From UBA4742 sp002403895 (lineage in GTDB: Bacteria; Actinomycetota; Acidimicrobiia; Acidimicrobiales; Acidimicrobilacustridaceae), in assembly GCA_036823295.1 (NCBI GenBank), contig DAISGD010000005.1, positions 1 to 64,000 on the forward strand: 64,000 bases of DNA, written 5' to 3'. Made by a program: the position numbers and the translations under genes. Positions 26,497 to 33,909 of this stretch are shown in pieces. The first letter of the stretch is position 1. Each line of letters opens with the position of its first letter. The notes below the pieces were generated by a model, which was given only the letters and a program-made list of their open reading frames with translations, did no database searches and was not told where the DNA came from.

Positions 26497-27374
26497 GCGC
26501 CGTCTTCGCTGAGGTCGTCCCCGCTCATGGGGATGCCGCCGGTGAAGAGGAGGTCGCTGAGTTGGTCCCCGTAGGCGTGGAACTCGGGCGTGCGCATGAT
26601 CGCGGGGGTGCGGGGCCGGGGAAGGTCGATCGTCACGGTCTGGACGATGCGGCCCGGGCGGGGGCTCATCACGGCCACCATGTCGGCCAGGAACACGGCC
26701 TCGGCCACTGAGTGCGTCACCAGCAGGGTGGTGGCTGAGCGCTCGGTCCAGATGCGCTGCAGTTCGAGGTTCAGGCGCTGGCGGGTCATCTCGTCGAGGG
26801 CGCCGAACGGCTCGTCCAGTAGCAACACCTTGGGCTCGATGACGAGGGCCCGGGCGATGGCCACCCGTTGGCGCATCCCGCCCGACAGCTGTGACGGTCG
26901 GGCCTTGGTGAAGCCCTCGAGGCCGACCAGCTTGATCAGGTCGTCGACTTCCTGGCCCGAGGTACCGACGCCGCTCACCTCGAGCGGGAGGCGGATGTTG
27001 CGTTCGACGTTGCGCCACGGCAGCAGGGCCGGGTCCTGGAAGGCGATGCCCAGATGGTGGTTCTTGCGGGCCGTCTCGGGGGGCTCGCCGTGGACCAGGG
27101 CCACCCCGGACGTGGGGCGCTCCAGGTCGGCCAGGATGCGCAAGATCGTCGACTTGCCGCACCCCGACGGCCCGAGCAGGGCGACGAAGGCCCCCTCGGG
27201 CGCGCCGAAATTGGCGCGATCGAGGGCGGTGACCGTGTCGCGCCCAATGCGGAACTGCTTGGTGAGCTCACGCAGGTAGATCCCACCGTTGGCGGAACCC
27301 GGCGCCGGAGCAGCATCGGATGCCGCCCCGGTCTCGGGCGTCGCGCCGTCGCGCTCCACCTGCGCCTCCGTCAC
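26493..27374 (-). CDS. ABC transporter ATP-binding protein (SsuB/ThiZ-like)
   Basis: 293-residue ATPase with all motifs intact: Walker A GPSGCGKST, Q-loop AFQDPALLPW, signature LSGGMRQRVAIARAL, Walker B LLLLDEPFGALDEMTR and H-loop VTHSVAEA. The LLPWRNV and GALDEMTR features are typical of the nitrate/taurine/NMT1-linked importers. An N-terminal extension of about 30 residues is Ala/Pro-rich. GTG at 27374 overlaps the stop of the binding-protein gene. A Met/Ser/Asp-rich tail of about 12 residues follows the domain. Confidence 0.88.
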   Translation of the reverse strand: MTEAQVERDGATPETGAASDAAPAPGSANGGIYLRELTKQFRIGRDTVTALDRANFGAPEGAFVALLGPSGCGKSTILRILADLERPTSGVALVHGEPPETARKNHHLGIAFQDPALLPWRNVERNIRLPLEVSGVGTSGQEVDDLIKLVGLEGFTKARPSQLSGGMRQRVAIARALVIEPKVLLLDEPFGALDEMTRQRLNLELQRIWTERSATTLLVTHSVAEAVFLADMVAVMSPRPGRIVQTVTIDLPRPRTPAIMRTPEFHAYGDQLSDLLFTGGIPMSGDDLSEDGA

Positions 27375-28477
27375 ACCGGACTCGTCATGAGATCCGGGTT
27401 CTCGGCGTACACCTCGTTCAGGATCGACAGGTCGAACAGTTTGTCGCCGGCGATGTCGGTCCCGCCGATGGCCAGGGTGGCCACGTTGGCGCTGATCATG
27501 TCCGGGGTGACGGTGAAGATCCCGTCGGTCTTGGTCCGGTCGGTGAGGATGAGCTGGTTCTGGGCCGCGGATTCGAGCGCCTGTTCCTTGGCGTCGAGGC
27601 CTTGGTCCTTGCCGTAGACGTTGGCGGCCAGATCGGCCCCCGTCTGCGGGTTCTTCAGCGAGTCGTGCCAGCCCATGATCTCGGACTTCAGGAACGCCTT
27701 GAGGGCGTCACGCTTGCTCTGCAGCGAGGAGGTCTGCACCACGTAGATCTCCGACACCAGCGGGTACTTGTAGTCGTTGAGCAGGAAGGTGACGGTGTCG
27801 TGGCCCTGCTGCTTGAGCTGGATGGGCTCGTTGGTGATGAACGAGAACCAGCCGTCGACCGTGCCGGTGGTCAGGGGCGTCGGGTCGAACCCCACGGGGA
27901 CGGTGGTGAGCGATGACGGGTCGATGGTGTTGGCTTTCAGGAAAGAGGTCCACGCCGACTGGTTGGTCGACTGCACCCCGATCTTCTTGCCGGCCATGTC
28001 CTGCGGGGTCGGGATCGGGTTGGAGGCCAGCGACATGATGGCGAACGGGTTCTTCTGGTACTGCGCCCCGATGGCGATGATCTCGGCGCCCTGGAGGATG
28101 GCGGGAGCGGTGATGTCCGGGGCGGAGATGCCGACCAGCGCCTTGCCCGAGGCCACGATGGCGTCCTGGGTGACGTTGGGGCCGCCCGACATGAGGTTCA
28201 CGCTCGAGTACCCGTTCTGCTTGTAGTACCCGTTGGTGTCGGCGATGTACTCGCCGGCGAACTCCACGTTCTTGATCCACGACAGCTGCATGTCGAGGGC
28301 GCCGTACGCGCCCGGGGCCACCGTTCCCCCGGGGGCCACCGTCCCCGCGGTAGTGGTCTTGGAACTGCTCGAGCACGCCGCCAGGAGCGATGACGCTCCA
28401 CCCCCCACGACGACCAGGCCGGCTCCTGCAGCCAGGCTACGACCGAGGAATTGTCTGCGATCCAAAGATGCGGCCAC
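27371..28477 (-). CDS. NMT1/THI5-like ABC transporter substrate-binding lipoprotein
   Basis: 368-residue exported binding protein, first gene of the importer-add operon. The N terminus combines a twin-arginine motif (DRRQFLG) with a lipobox (LLAAC), so it is probably a Tat-exported lipoprotein. The mature domain has the NMT1/THI5 pattern: LDMQLSWIKNVEFAGEYIAD, ALVGISAPD, GKKIGVQSTNQSAW and DGWFSFITNEP. Known relatives bind hydroxymethylpyrimidine, riboflavin, taurine or nitrate. Because adenosine deaminase ends the operon, a nucleoside or nucleobase is the favoured ligand, but a thiamine-precursor ligand is a real alternative. No TPP riboswitch is seen upstream. Confidence 0.85.
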   Translation of the reverse strand: MAASLDRRQFLGRSLAAGAGLVVVGGGASSLLAACSSSSKTTTAGTVAPGGTVAPGAYGALDMQLSWIKNVEFAGEYIADTNGYYKQNGYSSVNLMSGGPNVTQDAIVASGKALVGISAPDITAPAILQGAEIIAIGAQYQKNPFAIMSLASNPIPTPQDMAGKKIGVQSTNQSAWTSFLKANTIDPSSLTTVPVGFDPTPLTTGTVDGWFSFITNEPIQLKQQGHDTVTFLLNDYKYPLVSEIYVVQTSSLQSKRDALKAFLKSEIMGWHDSLKNPQTGADLAANVYGKDQGLDAKEQALESAAQNQLILTDRTKTDGIFTVTPDMISANVATLAIGGTDIAGDKLFDLSILNEVYAENPDLMTSPV

Positions 28478-28622
28478 GCGTGCCTCCTATGGGCAGTATC
28501 AAGGTGTTGTTGAGCCTAGGTCCGGTCGATTTCGAGGCGGGGCCTCCTAGATGAACATGACATTTCGGACCCTACTTGGTGCTGCTTCCGGCTGCGCTCG
28601 GCACCGCCGGCGCTTCTGATCG

Positions 28623-28675
28623 TCGTCGTTCCTGCCCGCCGCGCCCGGTGGTGGGGCGCGATGCAGGAACGATGG
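28623..28675. terminator. Long two-part hairpin between adenine deaminase and the importer operon
   Basis: CGTTCCTGC at 28627-28635 pairs exactly with GCAGGAACG at 28663-28671, and inside it CGCGCCC at 28640-28646 pairs exactly with GGGCGCG at 28654-28660. Four further pairs (two of them G-T) extend the base to 28623/28675. It begins 24 bases after the adenine deaminase stop on the minus strand and about 145 bases before the importer start. No T-run follows. It could end the upstream transcript or act as a leader structure of the importer operon. Confidence 0.65.
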
Positions 28676-28698
28676 ATGACCCCCGGGCGGCAGTTGGG

Positions 28699-30471
28699 TC
28701 ACAGCACCATCGAGGGGACGATTTGCCCGGATGTGCCATCCACCAGGCCGACATCGGTGACGTGGGGCCCGCCGAGACAGGCCAATGACGACAACAACAC
28801 CTGGAACAGCGGCTGGGTGAGGGTGGGCGCCTCCAACCCGATGGCCAGCGCCGCGTCCTGCGTGCGCTTCTGGGCGGAGGCCACCTCGGCGGCCGGGAGG
28901 GGGGACAGCAGACCGGCGATGGGCAACTCGATGAGGCCGGTGACCTGGCCCTGGGCCACGACGCAGATGCCCCCGCCGCTGCCGATGACCGTGCGGGCGG
29001 CCAGCGCCATGTCGTCGGGGTCCCGACCGAACACCACGAGGTTGTGGGTGTCGTGAGCGACGGTGGTGGCGATGGCTCCGGTCCAGCTGCCGTAGTCCGC
29101 CAGGAGCGCGGCCACCGGCGTGGCCGGGGCACGGCCGTGGCGGTGGATGGCCACCTGCAGGACGTGATCGGCGGGGATCTCCACCACGCCGTCACGCACC
29201 TCGACGGTGGTCTCCCCCCATTCGGTGATGACCGCGCCGGCCACCGTCCGCACCCGATGGCGGCCATCGGGGACGTCGAGGCGCAGCACGAAATCGTCGG
29301 GGGCGACCGCGGTCAGCTTCATGGTGTCGTAGGGCGGGGAGGACGGTCCCTCGACCACGGGTTCCAGCATCAGCCCGCCCGAGGCCACATGGCGCCCGTT
29401 GGCATAGACGTCGTCGACGGCGATCGTGGCGAGATCCGAAAGGATGACCAGGTCGGCCCGACGGCCGGCGGCGACGTGGCCCAGGTCCGTGCGGGCCAGG
29501 CGGTAGGCGGCGTGGAGGGTGGCCATGCGGATGGCCCGCACCGGGTCGAGGCCGGCGGCGATGAGTCGGCGCAGCAGGTGGTCGATGCCGCCGTCGGTCA
29601 GCAGGGTCAGGGCGAACAGATCGTCGGTCGAGGCCACCAGGTTGATGGGGAACAGGGGCAGGGCGTTGAGGTGCTCGACCGCGGGCGGGATCAGCGCGTC
29701 GATCATCCCCCGGAACTCGACCGTCATTCCCGCCCGGATCTTCTCCATCACATCGCCGTCGGTGAAGATCTCGTGGTCGCTCAGGATGCCGGCGTCGAGG
29801 TAGGCCTGCAGGTCGGGACCGGTGAGCCCGGCCGCGTGCCCACTGACCAGCTTCCCGCTCTCCAGCCCGGCCCGGACCACCTCGACCATGCGCTCGTCGC
29901 CGGTGAGCACGCCCCGCATGTCCATCACCTCGGCCAGGCCGCCGACCTCGGTCCACGACAGCATGTCGCGGACCTCCGCGGCATAGAGGTCTGCCCCCGA
30001 CAGCTCGAGGCCAGGGATGGGCGGCACGCACGATGGCGCCTGCACGATGAAGCGCACGGGTAGGCCGCGGCTGGCCTCGGTCAGGTAGCGCACACCATCG
30101 ACGCCGGCCACGTTGGCCAGTTCATGGGGATCGCAGAAGATGGTGGTGGTGCCCCGCGGGCAGACGGCCTCGGCGAACCCACCCGGGGTGAGCATCGACG
30201 ACTCGGTGTGCACGTGCATGTCGATGAAACCGGGGGCCACGAATCGGCCGGTGGCGTCGACCGAGTCGAGGGCATCGGCGCGGCTACCGGGGGCGTGGAC
30301 GCTGGCGATGAGGGGACCCACCAGTCCGACGTCGGCCGGGCGCAACTCGCCGGTGCTCACGTCCACCACCGTGCCTCCGACGATCAGCAGGTCGAAGGGC
30401 TCGGTGCCTCGTGCGGCGGCCATGGCCCGGGTGCGAATGGTGGGATCGATGGGTTCGACGGGCTCGGACAT
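28699..30471 (-). CDS. ade: Adenine deaminase
   Basis: 590-residue amidohydrolase converting adenine to hypoxanthine and ammonia. Hallmarks of the AdeC family are present: APGFIDMHVHTESSMLTP, FCDPHELANVAG, SGHAAGL, SDHEIFTDGD, and a full-length C-terminal domain containing VVAQGQVTGLIELPIAGL. ATG at 30471 is preferred because GAAGGAG lies six bases upstream; an in-frame ATG at 30489 has no such site. It is 69 bases downstream of the diaminopropionate lyase gene on the same strand and ends before a strong hairpin. It supplies hypoxanthine to the nearby molybdenum hydroxylases. Confidence 0.93.
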   Translation of the reverse strand: MSEPVEPIDPTIRTRAMAAARGTEPFDLLIVGGTVVDVSTGELRPADVGLVGPLIASVHAPGSRADALDSVDATGRFVAPGFIDMHVHTESSMLTPGGFAEAVCPRGTTTIFCDPHELANVAGVDGVRYLTEASRGLPVRFIVQAPSCVPPIPGLELSGADLYAAEVRDMLSWTEVGGLAEVMDMRGVLTGDERMVEVVRAGLESGKLVSGHAAGLTGPDLQAYLDAGILSDHEIFTDGDVMEKIRAGMTVEFRGMIDALIPPAVEHLNALPLFPINLVASTDDLFALTLLTDGGIDHLLRRLIAAGLDPVRAIRMATLHAAYRLARTDLGHVAAGRRADLVILSDLATIAVDDVYANGRHVASGGLMLEPVVEGPSSPPYDTMKLTAVAPDDFVLRLDVPDGRHRVRTVAGAVITEWGETTVEVRDGVVEIPADHVLQVAIHRHGRAPATPVAALLADYGSWTGAIATTVAHDTHNLVVFGRDPDDMALAARTVIGSGGGICVVAQGQVTGLIELPIAGLLSPLPAAEVASAQKRTQDAALAIGLEAPTLTQPLFQVLLSSLACLGGPHVTDVGLVDGTSGQIVPSMVL

Positions 30472-30540
30472 GGCGACTCCTTCGCTCATCCAGGTTCGCA
30501 GACTGGATGGGAGAGCGGGGGGTGGGGCGTCATTGCAGCC

Positions 30541-31812
30541 TCATGGCGTGGCCGGCGCGCGTCCGGCGGCCACCTCGGCGGGGGTGCGACCGACCGCAGA
30601 GCGGTAGAAGGGCGGGTCGGTGGCGCCTTCGGTGGACAGGGCCAGCACCACGGCATCGGGCGCCAGATCGAGCCCCGCTTCGTGGCCGGCGCCGGCGCTC
30701 AGCGCGGCCAGCGCGCCCACCGTGCAGGCGCCGGATTCGCCTGACACCACGCCCTCGGCGGCAAGCAGGCGCATGCCGGCCACCGCCAGGTCGTCTCCGC
30801 CGGCCACGAACCAGTCGAATGCGGCCGAGACCCGGGGCCACGCCACCGGCGACGCCTCACCGCAGTTGAGCCCAGCCATGACCGAGTGATGCGGCCCGGG
30901 GACCTCGACCAGGTGGCCGGCCAGAGCCGAGGCCATCACGCAGTTGGCGGTGTCGGGCTCGACGCCGATGAGCACCGGTGGGTGGGCGAGCGCCGGTCGG
31001 CGATACCACTGGGCCACCGCCGCGGCCAGGGCGCCCACGCCGATTGGCACCACGACCACGTCGGGATCGGGAAGGCCGTCGGCGGCCCGCTGGGCATCGA
31101 TCTCGGCGAAGATCGTGGAGTAGCCGTCGATGACCCAGCGAGGCACGGTGTCGTAGCCGGGCCATGACGTGTCGGACACGACCAGGCAGGCAGCCGACGC
31201 CTCCTGGCCGGCGCGGGCCACGGCGTCGCCGTAGGTCCCGTCCACCACCTCGCAGCTGGCCCCCTCCGACACGATGGCGTCGATCCGGGCGTCGGCGGTG
31301 CCATCGGGCACGAAGATGCGGGCACCGAGACCGAGGAGACGGGCGAAACGGGCCACGGCTCGACCGTGGTTGCCGTCGGTGGCGGTGGCCAGATCAACGG
31401 GCCGTGCCGGCTCGATCAGGTCGGCCAGTTCCTCCACCGTGGACCACGAGGCCAGCGGCGTGCCGGTGATCGCCTGGTAGCGCTCGGCCAGAGAGCGGTA
31501 GGACGCCCACGATGCCCCCAGCATCTTGAACGCGGGGAGGCCCAGCCGGCTCGACTCGTCTTTGACCAGGAGCCGGCCGACGCGCAGGCGGGCGGCGGCC
31601 TCGGGTAGATCCAGCAGCGGAGTGGCCGCATAGCCCGGCAACCGCGCGTGGAACTCGGCCACCGACGGCATGGGCGACGCCTCTGGCGCCGCGGGTGCCT
31701 CCCGAGCCTTCAGAGCCTCCGGAGCCTCCGGAGCCTCGGGAGTTGGTCCGACCCTCAGGGGATTGCGGACGACGGTGAGGGCGCCAGGCGCGCCGTTGGA
31801 CGGCGTGGTCAT
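30541..31812 (-). CDS. dpaL: 2,3-diaminopropionate ammonia-lyase
   Basis: 423-residue fold-type II PLP enzyme expected to split 2,3-diaminopropionate into pyruvate and two ammonia. It matches E. coli YgeX/DpaL in VKDESSRLGLPAFKMLG (PLP Lys in AFK), TATDGNHGRAVARFA, SDTSWPGYDTVP, VMAGLNCGEASPVAW and SGESGACTVG. Residues about 23-47 are a low-complexity Ala/Pro/Glu insert encoded by short direct repeats (about 31710-31742); the conserved part begins near a second ATG at 31671. The annotated ATG overlaps the stop of the LLM gene (ATGA). In E. coli the homologue sits in a purine-degradation locus, as here. Confidence 0.88.
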   Translation of the reverse strand: MTTPSNGAPGALTVVRNPLRVGPTPEAPEAPEALKAREAPAAPEASPMPSVAEFHARLPGYAATPLLDLPEAAARLRVGRLLVKDESSRLGLPAFKMLGASWASYRSLAERYQAITGTPLASWSTVEELADLIEPARPVDLATATDGNHGRAVARFARLLGLGARIFVPDGTADARIDAIVSEGASCEVVDGTYGDAVARAGQEASAACLVVSDTSWPGYDTVPRWVIDGYSTIFAEIDAQRAADGLPDPDVVVVPIGVGALAAAVAQWYRRPALAHPPVLIGVEPDTANCVMASALAGHLVEVPGPHHSVMAGLNCGEASPVAWPRVSAAFDWFVAGGDDLAVAGMRLLAAEGVVSGESGACTVGALAALSAGAGHEAGLDLAPDAVVLALSTEGATDPPFYRSAVGRTPAEVAAGRAPATP

Positions 31813-32804
31813 GCGTCGGCGAAGGCGTCGATCATGGCGGGCACATCATCGCCCAGGGGGTACAGAATCGGGCAGGTGGCACCGGCGGCGACGTATTCGG
31901 CGACCTTGGCCCGGCACTCTTCCGCGGTCCCCGACGCGGTGATCATCTGCACCACGTCGTCGGGCACGAGCTTGGAGGCTGTCACCACCTGGTCGTGGGT
32001 GGCCGGCCAGGTGAGCACCGAGCCGATCTCGTCCAGCAGCGACTCGGGGACGCCGGATGCCTTCATGATGTGGGGCTGTTGACCCAGGTACTGGGTCACC
32101 AGTAGGCGGGCGTTGTCGAGGGCCCGGCCCCGGTCCTCGTCCAGCGAGCACACCACCAGCTGGGGCCGATCGAGGTCGTCCACCGAGCGCCCGGCCTTGG
32201 CCGCCCCGATCTCGAGGTGTTCCATGGCGGTGGCGTTGTAGGCGGGGGACACGAGGTAGTTGAGTACCGCCCCATCGGCGATCTCGCCGGTCAGTTCCAT
32301 CATCTTCATGCCGGTGGCGCCCAGGTAAATGGGCACGTCCTTGGGCCGCCGCTCCTGGTGGACGTAATCGAGCTCGACCCCGTCGAGATGGACGAACTCA
32401 CCGTCGTAGTCCACCGTCTCGTCGGCCAGCAGGGCGCGCACGGCCTCGATGGTCTCCCGCATGGCTTGGAGGGGCCGGGTGCGGGTGATGCCCACTTTGG
32501 CCGCCAACGGGTCCCACCAGGCACCGATGCCGAGGATGACCCGGCCGGGGGCGAGGTCGTCGAGGGTGGAGAATGTCGACGCCAGCAAGGCCGGGTTGCG
32601 GGTCCAGTTGTTGACCACGCCCGAGCCGACCTTGATGGTGTCGGTGCAGGACAAAAAGGCCGCCATGGGCACCGTGGCCTCGCGCACCAGGCGGCTCTCG
32701 GCCTGCCACACCGCCTCGAACCCTTTGGCCTCGGCGTACTGGGCGATGGTCATGCCCTCCCGAATGGCATGGGCATCCTGAAGGTAGATGGCCAAGCGGG
32801 TCAC
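31809..32804 (-). CDS. LLM-class flavin- or F420-dependent oxidoreductase
   Basis: 331-residue TIM-barrel enzyme of the luciferase-like monooxygenase class. Typical segments: AEAKGFEAVWQAESRLVREA, VGSGVVNNWTRNPALLA, LDDLAPGRVILGIGAWWDPL and VPIYLGATGMKMMELTGEIAD. Sequence alone does not separate FMN monooxygenases such as RutA from F420-dependent dehydrogenases. It lies between the ssnA-like gene (52 bases upstream) and dpaL (ATGA overlap), so a step in ring breakdown is likely. Start is uncertain: GTG at 32804 gives VTRLAIYLQ, while a TTG at 32816 is also in frame. Confidence 0.85.
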   Translation of the reverse strand: MTRLAIYLQDAHAIREGMTIAQYAEAKGFEAVWQAESRLVREATVPMAAFLSCTDTIKVGSGVVNNWTRNPALLASTFSTLDDLAPGRVILGIGAWWDPLAAKVGITRTRPLQAMRETIEAVRALLADETVDYDGEFVHLDGVELDYVHQERRPKDVPIYLGATGMKMMELTGEIADGAVLNYLVSPAYNATAMEHLEIGAAKAGRSVDDLDRPQLVVCSLDEDRGRALDNARLLVTQYLGQQPHIMKASGVPESLLDEIGSVLTWPATHDQVVTASKLVPDDVVQMITASGTAEECRAKVAEYVAAGATCPILYPLGDDVPAMIDAFADA

Positions 32805-32856
32805 GGGGTCATCCAATCTTCTCGTCGGGCGTCGCGTCGGGCGTTCTTGGGGGCGA

Positions 32857-33909
32857 TCACAGTCGGGCGAACAGGCGGGAGGCCTGCTCGGCGGCGCGGG
32901 CTCGGATCTCGTCGCCGTCGACCCGGGTGGCGCGACCGTCAGCCAGCACGGTCTCGCCGTCGACCATCACCTTGGTGGCCCGCACGTCGGTCGTGTAGGC
33001 CAGGCACCAGGGGTCCATGGGGGCATACGTCCAGGTGACCCGGTCGTCCTTCGCCTCGGGGACCAGCGACCAGCCCTCGCTCACCCAGGCCCAGGCCACG
33101 TCGGCCCCCGCCGTCACGTCGTCCTCGCGCAGACGGGCGAAGGCCACCCGGAACTCGTCCACCAGGTCGGCGCCGATGCCGTCGGTGCCCAAGGCGACAG
33201 GATTCGGTGAGGGTGGTCGGGCGAAGCGGGTGGGGCGGGCATACCCGACCGCGTTGTTCATGTTGGAGCGGGGGTTGTGCACGATGGTGCCGGCCAGTCC
33301 GTGGTCGTCGGCCAGGTGCACCCCGTGTACCAGCAGCCAGCGGTCGTCGGTCAGCGCCCGCAAACGCTCAGGTGACGCCACGTCGTCGAGAGCCTCGGCC
33401 ACATGGATGTGCACGCCGACACCGAGATCCGCGGCCAGGCCGGCGGCGGCTTCGAGCGTGGCGTCGGAGCAGGTGAAGGCGGCGTGGACCCCGACCAGGC
33501 CTGGTCGCCCGGAACGTAGGAAGCGCTCGTTCTCGGCCAGTCCCGCCTTGGCGCCTTCGGGGCCGTGACGATCGGTGACGCCGTAGGCGCACGAGACGCG
33601 GATGCCGACCTCGGCGCACGCCTCGGCGATCACGTCGAGGCTGCCCTCGATGGCTGAGGGCGACTCGTGGTGGTCGATGATGGCCGTGCACCCGCTCTCC
33701 AGGGCCTCGAGGGCGCCGAGCTTGGCCGACCAGGCGATGGTCTCCAGGTCGAGGGCCACGTCGAGGCGCCACCACACCCGCTCCAGGATCTCGAGGAACG
33801 TTGTGGGTGTCACCTCAGGGGCCGGCATACCCCGGGCCAGGGCCGAATACAGGTGATGGTGGGCGCACACCAGGCCCGGGGTGACGGCCGGGTCGCCGGC
33901 GTCGCTCAC
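32857..33909 (-). CDS. ssnA: SsnA-like amidohydrolase, shortened form
   Basis: 350-residue COG0402 hydrolase closest to E. coli SsnA: VTPGLVCAHHHLYSALARG, WWRLDVALD, SGCTAIIDHHESPSAIEGSL, IVHNPRSNMNNAVGYA and ALGTDGIGADLVDEFRVAF all have direct counterparts. The metal ligands are kept (His17-x-His19, VHIHVAEA, VHGVHLADD, GTDG). It starts almost at the barrel: about 60 N-terminal residues of SsnA are absent, as is the G-x-L-x-x-G-x-x-A-D-L segment before the last strands. GTG at 33909 overlaps the XdhD-like stop. Product of SsnA is not firmly established; a purine-ring intermediate is the likely substrate. Confidence 0.82.
   Translation of the reverse strand: MSDAGDPAVTPGLVCAHHHLYSALARGMPAPEVTPTTFLEILERVWWRLDVALDLETIAWSAKLGALEALESGCTAIIDHHESPSAIEGSLDVIAEACAEVGIRVSCAYGVTDRHGPEGAKAGLAENERFLRSGRPGLVGVHAAFTCSDATLEAAAGLAADLGVGVHIHVAEALDDVASPERLRALTDDRWLLVHGVHLADDHGLAGTIVHNPRSNMNNAVGYARPTRFARPPSPNPVALGTDGIGADLVDEFRVAFARLREDDVTAGADVAWAWVSEGWSLVPEAKDDRVTWTYAPMDPWCLAYTTDVRATKVMVDGETVLADGRATRVDGDEIRARAAEQASRLFARL

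Noticed and set aside
27371..28477. Nitrate/taurine or thiamine-precursor transporter as firm annotation
   Set aside because: Family resemblance is too broad, no TPP riboswitch precedes the operon, and the co-operonic gene is adenosine deaminase.
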